The translations under genes were made by a program, and so were the position numbers. Below, piece after piece: positions 1 through 11,580 of a stretch of DNA of 64,000 nt. Within the stretch, counting starts at the first letter, position 1. Every line of letters starts with the position of its first letter. The stretch lies in assembly GCA_026168455.1 (NCBI GenBank), contig CM047428.1:36259255-36323254 (forward strand), written 5' to 3'. Below the pieces are notes generated by a model. The model was given only the letters and a program-made list of their open reading frames with translations, searched no databases and was not told the DNA's origin. Source of the DNA: Theocolax elegans. Lineage: Eukaryota > Arthropoda > Insecta > Hymenoptera > Cerocephalidae.

Positions 1-782
1 CAAGCCATTCGAAAGCTCGCGAAAAATGTGAACTTTTGAGAGGTGTTAGATTAAAATCGATTATGGTGTAGTAGCCTTTTTTTTGATATTCAATATGTCC
101 GGGTGTTCTATCTCTTCGAGATTTTAAAATTAAGAAATGTAACCAGGGTAGATAAGTTCTAAAGATTAATTTAAACAAAAGTTGTTTGTAATGTTTTTTC
201 AAAAAAATCAACAGATTTTGAGATAAATGGCTTTAAAAATAGAAATTTTTCTAAAAAATTGAAAAATGTCCACTTTTCATGGTCAAATAACTCTTAAGCA
301 AATTATATTTAACACTTAAATTTTTTTTGTATGTTCTGGAAGATGTTTCCAGCGTGTTCTCAAATTTTGGAGTGATTTCAAATTTTCATCGTACCACTTG
401 ACGTGAAATAGCCCATATATGTGTATATATATGTATGTATGTATGTGGGTGTGTGTGCGTGCGGCGGAATATTTATATAATATATATATATTTTAAAATT
501 GTTTTTTCAAGAATACATAATATATGTATTTTTTCAGTTCAAAAAAGTTGTGAACATAACATGAAAGAATGTGTATTTGCGTTTACTCATTCTTGATAAA
601 ACTCATAAAATTTTTAAACGTATACTCAATAATAATAACGGATCTAAAATTCAATGTAATGCTTTAAATACAGATGCAAAATTGTTTGAAGATGAAATAA
701 ATATTAATCAAGTATAACATACATTTTTCCAAATATCCATATGATATATACAATGGGTTAAAAATTAAATATATTAATTATT
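1..782. other. AT-rich intergenic sequence, no gene seen
   Basis: No reading frame resembles a known protein. The only structure is a short TATG/GTGT-rich microsatellite at about 412-460 and scattered A/T homopolymers. I see nothing else to annotate. Confidence 0.6.
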
Positions 783-1188
783 GCATTTTTAAGATAATTC
801 TATTATAAACAATTAAATATATTAATTATTGCATTTTTAAGATAATTCTATTTTTATACTTATTTATATTTTAATTACACCTTTTTATAAGTAATTTATA
901 CTCCATAATAGTTTTCTGCAATTGAAAGTACTCAAATCAAAAACACCTTTCAAAAAGGTGTCAAAACCCGCAAGTATATGTGTTAGCATTTTTAAGATAA
1001 TTCTATTATAAACAATTAAATATATTAATTATTGCATTTTTAAGATAATTCTATTTTTATACTTATTTATATTTTAATTACACCTTTTTATAAGTAATTT
1101 ATACTCCATAATAGTTTTCTGCAATTGAAAGTACTCAAATCAAAAACACCTTTCAAAAAGGTGTCAAAACCCGCAAGTATATGTGTTA
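783..1188. repeat. 203-bp direct tandem duplication
   Basis: Two adjacent copies, 783-985 and 986-1188, are almost identical. Each ends in a segment reading CACCTTTCAAAAAGGTG, a short hairpin, followed by CCCGCAAGTAT. A diverged third copy follows at about 1300-1440 and merges into the left arm of the inverted repeat below. The near-identity suggests recent duplication. No coding potential is visible. Confidence 0.85.
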
Positions 1189-1309
1189 TTCTAATCAAAC
1201 TTTGAAAATTGTTATCTGATAAATAAAATTGTTATCTGTCTGATAAATTTTAAAGTATAAGATAAAAATATCTTTGATTCTAATTCCCATATTTTCTCTA
1301 CTTATTTAT

Positions 1310-2812
1310 ATTTTTATTACACCTTTTCTATATCTAACTTATATTCCATAATATTTTTCTGCAATTGAAAGTATTCAATTCGAAAACACCTTCCAAGAAG
1401 GTGTTAAAACCCGCAAGTATTGTGCTATTCTAATCAAACTTTGAAAATTGTTATCTGATAAATAAATTCTGCAATTCAATCTGACATTGTTATCTGATAA
1501 ATAAATAATATTCTAATGATATTAATTTGTGCAAAATTAATTTCTGCAATACTAATAAAATGGACATTTCTTTTTTATTCTTTTAAATAATAAAATAATA
1601 CTTGCACCACCGTCGGTTAAACGCTTCATATATGTGTTAATTCTGACTATATTAACTGATGTTACATTTTATAAATAATTACATACGTCTTAGCTTTTAT
1701 CTTATTAATTAATTAATTAATTGGTAAAATCATGTAGATTGTATATCCTTAGTTAAGTGAAATAATAATTATTTTACATAACTACTAAGAAAAACTTGCT
1801 AATCAGCGACGGAGGTCATACGATGTCTTGGTGAAGAAAGCACTTGTTGAAAATACAGTCGCTAGTGGTGCTTGTATCAATCGGCCGGGGCCGGGAATCA
1901 AACCTGGGACCTCCAGATTACGAGTCCGTCGCCCTACCGACCAAGCCATCGCAGGCCTCTTTTAGGAACTTTATTAGATAAAAATTATGATGTCTATTTT
2001 ATCATTGGTGATGTAGGATATTAAAATTGCCAGATAGTATTGCAATATTTATATATTATTACTCATTGCAGTTTCTTCACGGTATTATATACTTTCATAA
2101 ATGTAAAGGAATACATTAGTAACTCAGAATTAACACATATATGAAGCGTTTAACCAACGGTGGTGCAAGTATTATTTTATTATTTAAAAGAATAAAAAAG
2201 AAATGTCCATTTTATTAGTATTGCAGAAATTAATTTTGCACAAATTAATATCATTAGAATATTATTTATTTATTACTGTAAAACATGTGAGGGCCAGAAA
2301 TGAAAAATAATAGTGTAAGATACTTTTCATATAAAAAAATCTATATTCAGATTGGTAGAAATTTTTGCATGGTTCAAAATACTTGTCGATTACAGTTTGA
2401 TTTCAGTGCTTTCAATTGCAGAAACTTTTTACGAAGTTTAAGTAATATATATAAAAATGTTTATATAAAATATAAATTTATGGTACGATTCAAAATACTT
2501 GTCGATTTCAGTTTGATTTCAATTCTTTCAATTGCAGAAATTTTTTATACGAAATTTTCGTAATATTTATAAAAATGTTTCATTAAAATTCAAAGAAATA
2601 GATAAAATAAGGTAGTTAGAAATTATAATTATTTATTTATCAGATAACAATGTCAGATTGAATTGCAGAATTTATTTATCAGATAACAATTTTCAAAGTT
2701 TGATTAGAATAGCACAATACTTGCGGGTTTTGACACCTTCTTGGAAGGTGTTTTCGAATTGAATACTTTCAATTGCAGAAAAATATTATGGAATATAAGT
2801 TAGATATAGAAA
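1310..2812. repeat. Large broken inverted repeat (palindromic element)
   Basis: The left arm (about 1310-1646) reappears as its reverse complement in the right arm (2125-2276 and 2625-2812). Matching landmarks are the ACTTGCACCACCGTCGG side at 1602 against the mirrored CCAACGGTGGTGCAAGT at 2154, and CCTTCCAAGAAGG at 1389 against its mirror near 2740. The right arm carries about 350 bp of extra sequence (2277-2624), and the centre holds a SINE-like insert. A related copy lies at 42255-43000, so this is a dispersed repeat family. It may be a non-autonomous DNA transposon, but I found no target-site duplication. Confidence 0.7.
1793..1957 (-). mobile_element. tRNA-derived SINE-like element
   Basis: On the minus strand the first 75 nt (1957 down to 1883) look like a tRNA. 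A box A-like TGGCTTGGTCGG and a box B-like GGTTTGATTCC sit at tRNA spacing. The anticodon-loop position reads CTCGTAA (CGU, Thr, if taken literally). The acceptor stem pairs only partly, so a functional tRNA is unlikely. A tRNA-unrelated body continues toward 1793. The pattern fits a tRNA-headed SINE transcribed by RNA polymerase III. The 3' boundary is uncertain. Confidence 0.65.
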
Positions 2813-3960
2813 ATTAGTATACTCTTGTATAACAGTTTATTCTTTATTATTTTTTAAAAATAAAAAAATATTAACAGAACTTTTAGAACAAATATTTCAA
2901 TATTCAATATTCCTATATATTTAACTACTTTAGTAATGGTTATAGAAATAACTGTCAAACTCGAGTGACACGTGCAGGTATTCTTAATTTTGTGCTCTGT
3001 AATTATAAATATTTTTCAATGTTATTCTTCATGAAAGTAAAGATAGTGGTTTTCTACAGTGAGCTAGTAATAAACACCAACCCAGACGGAAATTTATTTT
3101 TCCAGAAAGAGCTAAGAAAAGCTAATAAATTTTATAATCAATTTATAATATGCAGATTTTGGACTCTGTTAATAGTTAGTTAGAATTTATAACTTTTATT
3201 AGCTCTTCTAAGCTTTTGCTAGATTTTATTAGCTTTTAGGTTTTTTTCAAAAGTAAAAGAAATGTGCGAGTTTAAAAAAACTAATAACTTTTTTAAATTA
3301 TTATATACAGTAAATAAGTATTTAGAATTTTTATGAATATTTTACAATAGCAATCTTTTATTAATAGCTTTTGTTCTTTTGCATACATCACTTAGAAACA
3401 GCTAAAAACAGTTAAATACAGGAAAATGCAACAGTTACTATTAGTGTCATTTTATCGTTTTTCACGATATTTTCGAAATACAAAAATCTAATAAAACCTA
3501 ATAAAGCTTAGAAGAAACATCACCAAATTTTTTAAACTATTACTACAGTCCAAAATCCGCACTTTATAAAGTGTTATGAAAATCTAATAAAAGCTAATAA
3601 CTTTTATTAAGTATTTATAAACATTATTCGCATATGATTATTTCCGCTAGGGAAAGAAATATTAAATTTAATTTTCAATAAAGTAATCCAATTTTGTTAA
3701 TCTTTTATATGATTCGATGATTCATGTTAACATTTAAAATAATTCAGAATTTATTACGGAATTGGTATGTATTCTTTATTTAGCATTCTCTTGTAATAAA
3801 GTTTATACTTCATTATTTTTTTAATATGAAAACAAATTAACCTATTTTTAGAAAAAATATTTCAAATGTCCAATATTTCACCAAAGCCACTTGAGAAATA
3901 GAAATTTCGCGCCAAAAATGTAATCGACTATTCCGTGTTTGTTGTAATACTAAACCGTTT
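2813..3960. other. AT-rich stretch with a dispersed 100-bp motif
   Basis: No gene is recognised. At about 3085-3182 lies a segment found again in inverted orientation at 51783-51880 (landmark GACGGAAATTTATTTTTCC). Further copies of AGCTAATAA and AGTCCAAAATC words occur in both orientations up to about 3620, suggesting a decayed inverted-repeat element. The short open frames here are chance frames within that repeat. Confidence 0.5.
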
Positions 3961-4513
3961 ATTTATGTGACAATACTGATTATACCCTATAAACGAACCA
4001 CATAGGTTGCTTGACAATATTAGAATATACCGGTATATTCGGATAAATAATGCTCGACTTTATAGTGAAATGTCCTATTCAACCCAATAAATTGCAATCA
4101 TGAAAAATCATTAATTATTTGAAATCCAGATACATGCCTATTCGTTGTAAATAGAAAATACAGCAATACCTCATAAAATACGATAAACGATTCAATAGCG
4201 GTTGCTTCTACGACAAACGTAACCGATAAGATCCTGTAATCAAACCGCTCATTTATGTGATAATACTGATTAAACCCTATAAACGAACCACATAGGTTGC
4301 TTGACAATATTAGAATATACCGGTAGATTTGGATAAATAATGCTCGACTTTATAGTGAAATGTCCTATTCAACCCGATAAATTGCAATCATGAAAAATCA
4401 TTAATTATTTGACATCCAGATACATGCAGCCTATTCGTTGTAAATAGAAAATACAGCAATACCTCATATAAAATACGATAAACGATTCCATAGCGGTTGC
4501 TTCAACGACAGGC
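3961..4513. repeat. 290-bp direct duplication
   Basis: The words ATTTATGTGA at 3961 and 4251 start two copies of the same sequence with a 290-bp offset. They are followed by matching TAAACGAACCACATAGG and CCGGTA(T/G)ATT segments. The copies differ by scattered substitutions and small indels. No coding function is apparent. Confidence 0.85.
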
Positions 4514-5114
4514 GCCCACGTGAAAAAAATTTATAAAGTTTTTATAAAAATTGTATAAAATGAATTGACGATAGAGAAAAAAGCCAACTTCAGTTTGACA
4601 TCTAACCAACTTCAGTTTGATGTCTTATTCCCATGAGCTTCGTGCAGCGGGAAACGTTTGCCGTCGTATTTTACTTAATCAAGCAGTTTACCACTAAATT
4701 CGTCGCGGAAGTCGTACTTTTAACCTTGATATATGTGGTGCGTTAATTGACAGCATAGAATATTATCGATTTTGAGAATTTAAAATTCGGTCTCGGTGAG
4801 GGGAGAGCCGGAATATTGAGACCTGAAGATTCAACTCCGTCTACACTTTTAATCAGATAAGTCCTCCTTTCTCTTGATTTTTAAAAACTTAACGATTGAG
4901 TACATTAGATACTTTGTGTTTTTGTAATATTTTTGTTGCAGGTTAGACGATTTTAAAGGTCGATCAACAGCTTCTCCGTGCGTAGAAGCGTCGGTACGAG
5001 TCACCCATCGCCACCGGTGCCAGCTGATGAATTTGCAGTCCTGTTTTTAAGGTTATATATGTTTATTCCCAATACTTTAACATTTAAGTTTTGCAAAATT
5101 TTTCCCAATTTTCA
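4514..5114. other. Unassigned sequence
   Basis: This 600-bp stretch is less AT-rich than its surroundings. It includes a doubled CCAACTTCAGTTTGA word at 4580-4625. I found no frame, RNA or repeat signature that I can name. Confidence 0.4.
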
Positions 5115-5420
5115 GATACTTTTACTACAGCCTCGATTGTTATACAACCAGTTTTAATGATAAATAATTAAATAAATAAATAATATAATTGTTTAAAATA
5201 TATATTTTTTTAATGAATAAAATAAAGTCGAAGATAAGTATAAGAATATTAATTGAAATATAGTGAATGTCAATGCCGTGGACATCGTGGTACGTTCGCG
5301 CGCAGCTTCGATGTCTCGGACGTACCACCATGTACAAGTGGTAACCTAACCACAACGAGGTGGAAATTTTGCATATTTTGTGTAAGACATTGCTAAAACG
5401 CAATAAGATTTTAATTTATA
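5115..5420. repeat. Isolated satellite copy (A-to-C junction unit)
   Basis: This lone segment matches the end of an A-type satellite unit, the shared 52-bp core (about 5283-5334) and the start of a C-type unit. It is the same composite found at 15486-15745 and 22420-22680. It lies more than 6 kb outside the main satellite block and ends abruptly on both sides (5115 and 5420). Either an ectopic copy was transposed or excised from the array, or it marks the remnant of an older array. Confidence 0.8.
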
Positions 5421-5737
5421 ACTAGCTAAAATCCTCACTCGCTCACGCTCGCTCGCTGAAAAATCATTATATAATAGATAATATTAAATTAAACTAAAAA
5501 ATATTTTATTATTTAACTACATTTTATTATTATTTATTAAATTGTATCCATATAGATTTATTATCATATGTATAATAATTAATGAATTTATTATTATTAT
5601 ACGATGAATTAAAATGATAATATTAAAAAAATAGAAATTATCTATAAAAATAATTATTTTTGTATGAAATAGAGTTTAATTATTATTGCAATAGCACTTT
5701 TCATAAAGGAATTATTTTTGATTTTTTATTGTCATGT
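5421..5737. other. AT-rich spacer
   Basis: Simple AT-rich sequence with a short CTCACTCGCTCACGCTCGCT stretch at about 5437-5456. No gene or element is seen. Confidence 0.5.
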
Positions 5738-6919
5738 CCCGTGTAAAAAAAAAGTATGGGAAACGTCTAGGAAAAGTCTCGCTTATAAAGTCTTGGCAAA
5801 GTCTAGCTGGTGAGACTATCCCATACTTTTTGCCAGACTTAATATATTTTAAATCAACCAGACTTTCTCCCGCACATTCTGCCAGACTATATAATTATTT
5901 TGAAAGTCTGGGATAAATAAGCCATACTTTCTCCCACACATTTTACTAGACTTTATAATTATTTTTAAAAGTCTGGGAGAATTCAACCAGACTTTCTCCC
6001 ACACATTTTGCCAGACTTTATAATTATTTTGAAAGTCTGGGATAAATAAGCCATACTTTCTCCCACACATTTTACTAGACTTTATAATCATTTTCAAAAG
6101 TCTGGGATAATGCAACCAGACTTTCCCCAGACTTCCCCCTCGACGAATCTTCGTCGCATTGCATCTTTAAAACATAAATTTATATTATTTCTAATTAAGA
6201 AAAACAATAAATCCTCGACATGTTTTGAGCTATCGAACTCTCAAAACCACCAGATACTTATCTATCACATATAAAAAAGTTACCAATGTGTTTCGTGTAT
6301 CTCGCGACAACAAACTGATGAAAAGGTTAGGATACAAAACGATATGAAAACCAACTTCAATTTGATGATTGTGTTTTTATAATTGTAACCTAGCCATTTC
6401 TTTAGTTTGTTGTCGCGAGATACACGAAACACATTGGTGACTTTTTTATATGTGATAGATAAGTATCTGGTGGTTTTGAGAGTTCGAGAGCTCAAAACAT
6501 GTCGAGGATTTGTTGTTTCTATTAATTAGAAACAATATAAATTTTATGTTTGAAAGATGCAATGGGACACAGATTCGACGAGGGGGAAGTCTGGGGAAAG
6601 TCTGTTTGCTTTATCCCAGACTTTTAAGAATTATTATAAAGTCTGGCAAAATGTGCGGGAGAAATTCTGGTTGAATTCTCCCAGACTTTTAAAAATAATT
6701 ATAAAGTCTAGTAAAATGTGTGGGAGAAAGTATGGCTTATTTATCCCAGACTTTCAAAATAATTATATAGTCTGGCAGAATGTGCGGGAGAAAGTCTGGT
6801 TGATTTAAAATATATTAAGTCTGGCAAAAAGTATGGGATAGTCTCACCAGCTAGACTTTGCCAAGACTTTATAAGCGAGACTTTTCCTAGACGTTTCCCA
6901 TACTTTTTTTTTTACACGG
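5738..6919. mobile_element. Fold-back element 1 (1.18-kb near-perfect palindrome)
   Basis: The termini read CCGTGTAAAAAAAA and its mirror ...TTTTTTACACGG. The outer arms (5738-6140 and 6560-6919) are reverse complements and contain an internal minisatellite of about 64 bp per unit with the words CTTTCTCCCACACATTTT and GAAAGTCTGGGA. The inner arms (about 6170-6330 and 6395-6545) are also mirrored, leaving a short unique centre near 6360. This design (long inverted repeats made of tandem subrepeats) is that of fold-back transposons. No transposase frame is present and I could not define an exact target duplication. Confidence 0.75.
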
Positions 6920-8022
6920 GGTGATATGTATACATCCTTTGCAAATAATTGTTTTATTTATTTAGCAGTATTTATTAATTGGTGTGTTATTGGTAATTTG
7001 GTAATAGCACTTTTTATACACTGAGAAATATATTATAATAAATATTAAAATAATCTATATTAAAAATTACTATATTGTATAGGAAAAGTGTGACATCTCA
7101 GCAATATAATAATTTTTGTTATATTATATAGTAAAATTTAGATATAATGTCTTTTAATACTACCCAATATCGTAATTTTTGATATTCAATATAGTAATTT
7201 TTATTATATTAGTCAGCAAATTTTATTATTCAATCTGGTATGTTTTAAATGCGAATTTAAGGAAGTAAAAATGAATTATATTTTGTTTTTAATTAATTCG
7301 AAATAGAATGTATATATTGGGGGAATTCTTTTTGTCAATTAAGTACTACAGAAACATTTAATATTTGGAGATTTAATTATATACTATTCTTACGCAGTTG
7401 ATCGCAATTCTTATTCACTCGCATATATTTATTCATGACACTTCTTAGTCACAAACTTAAATATTATTTCAATCGCTATCATTGCAATACGCTGAACGGA
7501 AGATATATTTTCGCATAATAATTAAATATCTTGTTGTTTCTTATATAATAGTTGACACATTTTTGAGCATTTGCGAGAAGAACTGGAAAAATAGAAAATT
7601 TTATGCACGCCACCTATTGGACGAATGGAGTAATTAGAATAGCCTTAAATTAAAAAGTCGTCTCAAAATAATTGAATACTGAAAAAGAAATGAACGTATA
7701 CGCGTATATAAAATATTTCTACAATACTTATTATACAAATTTTAATATATGTAGTATATATATTTCACTATATATGATGTAAGAACTTTTGTTATTTTGA
7801 TATTAAAATTTGCTATTTACGTAAGATTAATTATAACATTACATATTAAATATTGTAAAACTTTATTTTATAAATTTTATAAAATAAATAAATATAGTAT
7901 AAATATTTTAATAATTTTTGTCTATATATATAACTAATTTATATAAAAACTCAACCAAATAATTAAATATTGATCATACATATATAATTATATTTTATTT
8001 ATATATTAGGTAGTTTATATTA
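6920..8022. other. AT-rich stretch, nothing recognised
   Basis: Over 1.1 kb of very AT-rich sequence with TATA-type simple repeats. I see no frame, RNA gene or element boundary. Confidence 0.5.
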
Positions 8023-8023
8023 T

Positions 8024-9451
8024 CGTCGTTCCCCGATAAGAAGGTGCTACCTCGGAATCCGATTATAAAAGGTGCTACCTCGGAATCCAGTTATAAAAGG
8101 TGCTACCTCGGAGCCCGGTTATAAAAGGTGCTACCTCGGAGTCCGGTTATAAAAGGTGCTACCTTGGAGTCCGGTTATAAAAGGTGCTAACTCGGAGTCC
8201 GGTTATAAAAGGTGATAACTCAGGAACGAATTTTTCGTCTATGATTTTAAGTTGGTACTACTGCCGGTTTAGCTCAGCAATAATATTGACAATTGATTTT
8301 TGGCAATTTTATAAAAGATTATTTTTATTTATCTATTATTTAACGTTGTACTCTTATTTTTAATGCGGAATTTAACAATATATCGTAAAACTTAATACCG
8401 TAACATAATGTTTATAATAATTATAATTAAAACAAAATAGATGAAATATACACTTTAGTCAATTGTTGCTTTTAAAAAACTCAATTTTTATAATACATTT
8501 CGACACAACTGCCGAAGGTTCTGTTTTACGGAGTGAGATTTTTTCGCTAGAGTTAAACAAGGGAGAGAAATGGAATAAGGTACAAAATGATTCGAATACA
8601 ACCGCCAAAATTGAATAGTTGACATGCTTTAAAATTGTTTAAGAGGTATCAGTGTTAAATTACATTTGTCAAATTAAAATTAAAATTGCGAAAAATGACA
8701 GTTTGCGAGAAATTATTAAAATTTACGCATTTAGCTTATATTTTTATCATTTAACCCCCTGGCGCAGTATCCCGAGATATCTCGTCCAAAATATACGTGA
8801 TTTGTATATTACGCGTACGCAGGGGGGTTAAACATACTTAATTATTATTTACCATGTATTTTCTGCAGTTACTACTCATCATAATTAGTTTTTTAACTTT
8901 TGCAGTAGTATAATTTATAATTTTATAATTTATCAATGATTATCTATTGAATCTATATATGATATTATCAAAGTTTAGTACATATATATGTCGACGTAAT
9001 TTTCTTATTTTGGAGATTAAAATATAAAAAGAAACAGTTTAAAATATATTCAAACTAAATAATAACTTTACTTGAATTACGTTTATTTAAATTTTTTGAT
9101 GATATACGCATAGGTACTACTAAATAATAATAAATAACTAATAGATAAATAAAAATAATCGTTTATAAAATTGCCAAAAACAATTGTCAATATTATTGCT
9201 GAGCTAAACCGGCAGTAGTACCAACTTAAAATCATAGACAAAAATTCGTTCCTGAGTTATCATCTTTTATAACCGGACTCCGAGTTAGCACCTTTTATAA
9301 CCGGACTCCAAGGTAGCACCTTTTATAACCGGACTCCGAGGTAGCACCTTTTATAACCGGACTCCGAGGTAGCACCTTTTATAACCGGACTCCGAGGTAG
9401 CACCTTTTACAACCGGATTCCGAGGTAGCACCTTCTTATCGGGGAACGACG
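8024..9451. mobile_element. Fold-back element 2 with 28-bp subrepeats
   Basis: Termini are CGTCGTTCCCCGATAAG on the left and its exact complement on the right, flanked by TTAT on both sides (8020-8023 and 9452-9455), a candidate 4-bp target duplication. Each arm holds about seven copies of a 28-bp minisatellite built on GGTGCTACCTCGGAGTCCGG. The arms then continue as mirrored unique sequence (8236-8345 against about 9120-9250). The unique centre (about 8345-9115) has no transposase. The architecture matches non-autonomous fold-back DNA transposons. Confidence 0.75.
8751..8831. mobile_element. 81-bp TTAA-flanked miniature element (piggyBac-like)
   Basis: The segment is bounded by TTAA at both ends (8751-8754 and 8828-8831). 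It has short terminal inverted repeats CCCCCTG / CAGGGGGG and an internal 12-bp palindrome CGAGATATCTCG at 8773-8784. TTAA target sites with C-rich termini are the hallmark of piggyBac-superfamily elements. At this size it would be a very short MITE or a solo internal-deletion product. It is nested in the centre of fold-back element 2. Confidence 0.55.
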
Positions 9452-9584
9452 TTATTATGTATTATGGTATTTATAGTATTTATGGTATTTATGTTATTTA
9501 TATTATTTTATTACTATTCATTATTATTTTTATTATTATCTACTGGAACGCACATTACGAAATTAAAAAAAAAATTAATTTCTT

Positions 9585-11580
9585 CCTGTAGATGATGTCC
9601 AGGTCCCTTATGTTACTTCCAGATCATCGCGGCATCATCACCTGGAACAAACATTACGAAATTAAAAAAAAAATATTCCCTTCCTGTTGATGATGTCCAG
9701 TCCTTCATATTATCTTCACTTATAACTGATCGAGATAAACAAATAAATAATCGAGTTAAATAATCGAGGTTTTTTTATAAAAAAGTTAAGCATTATTCTA
9801 ATTAATCCGTGTGGTTCCGCGATCACTTTCATTAAAAAAAATTCATTTTTTCGAAAATTCAAGAGAGATAGGAAGAGTTAAAAAATAAAAAGTCTGCCTG
9901 TACGGATGTACGAACGTACGCTCAGACTTAAACATTTAAACAATTAAAAAATTAATTAAATACCTATAAAAAATTCAAACACTATGTCTAATTATTCCTT
10001 TGGGTGCCGCAATCATATTGAATTAAAAAAAATTAATTTTTATAAACTATTTAAAAAAATATAACATAATTTATACTTAAATCGTCATTTAGACAGTATA
10101 AAATTTTAATATAATGTGGATGGATGTGGATGGATGTGGATGTGGATAATATCATTTAATATCTACTTAATGAACTGAATTTTCCTGAATTTCTGAGAAT
10201 TGATCTACTACTTACATCCTATTTCTAGTAATGTTTTTAATATCTCTTAGTTTAATAACAAAACTTAGTTTATTATCATAAATTTATTATAATTACTATA
10301 TATCTTGGAACATCCATTACGAAATTAAAAAAAATCATTTCTTTCTGGAGATGATTTCCAGGTCCCTAATGTTACAATTCAGGTTAACGGGGCAACAATT
10401 ACTGAAAGGCCTATTACGAAATAAAAAAAAAAATATTTTCTTCGTGTAGTAGATGTCCAGGTCCCTAATGTTACCTCCAGGTCATCGGGGCATCATCTAC
10501 TGGAAGTCCTATTACGAAACCAAAAAAAAAATTTTCTTCCTGTAGAAGCTGTCCAGGTCCCTACTGTAACCTCCAGGGCGACGGGGCATTATCTACTGGA
10601 AGGCCAATTACGAAACCAAAGAAAAAAATTTTCTTTCTGTAGATGATGTGCAGGTCACTAATGTTACCTCCAGGTCATCGGGGCAATATCTACTGAAAGA
10701 CCTATTAAGAAATAAAAAAAAGAATTTTCTTCCTGTAGATGATGTGCAGGTCACTAATTTTACCTCCAGGTCATCGGGGCAACATCTACTGGACGGCATA
10801 TTACGAAATAAAAAAAAAAATTTTTCTACCTGTAGAAGATGTCCAGCTCGGTAATGTTACCTCCAGGTCAACAGGGCATCATCTACTGGAAGGCCTATTA
10901 CAAAACAAAAAAAAAATTTTCTTGCTGTAGATGATGTGCAGGTCACTAATTTTACCTCTAGGTCATCGGGGCAACATCTACTGGACGGCATATTACGAAA
11001 TCAAAAAAAAAAATTGTTCTACCTGCAGAAGATGTCCAGGTCCCTACTGTTACCTCCAGGTCGACGGGGCATCATCTACTGGAACCCATATTACGAAATT
11101 AAAAAAAAATATTCCCGTCCTGTTGATGATGTCCAGTCCTCAATGTTATCTTCAGTTATAACTGATCGAGATAAACAAATAAATAATCGTTTTAAATAAT
11201 CGAGGTTAAACCATTTAAATAAGTAATTAAACACCTATAAAAAAGTTAAACACTATTACTAATTAATCCGTGTGGCTCCGCGATCACTTTCATTAAATAA
11301 AATTCATTTTTTCGAAAATCCAAGAGAGATATAAGAAGTGTTAAAAAATAAAAAGTCTGCCTGTACGGACGTACGGACGTACGCTCAGACTTACTTTAAA
11401 ACCATTAAAAAATTAATTAAATACCTATAAAAAAGTCAAACACTATGTCTAATTATTCCTTTGGGTGCCGCGATCATATTGAATAAAAAAAAATTAATTT
11501 TTACAAACTATTTAAAAAACTATAACATAATTTATACTTAAATCGTCATTTTGACAGTATAAAATTTTAATATAATGTGG
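9585..11580. repeat. 96-bp tandem array with duplicated flanks
   Basis: The main array covers about 10310-11150. Unit landmarks GATGT(C/G)CAGGTC recur near 10452, 10548, 10646, 10743, 10838, 10934 and 11030, giving a period of about 96 bp. Two copies also sit at 9590-9700. The sequence after each block (9715-10125 and 11150-11578) is duplicated, so the whole 1.43-kb segment was duplicated in tandem. Because 96 is a multiple of three, frames of 63-87 codons stay open across units on both strands. I regard these as by-products, not genes. Confidence 0.8.

Noticed and set aside
1883..1957. Functional tRNA-Thr gene
   Set aside because: Acceptor stem pairing is incomplete and the tRNA-like part continues into a longer repeat body, so a SINE head is the better call.
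5734..6808. Frames of 60-88 codons in fold-back element 1
   Set aside because: They simply translate the 64-bp minisatellite in both arms.
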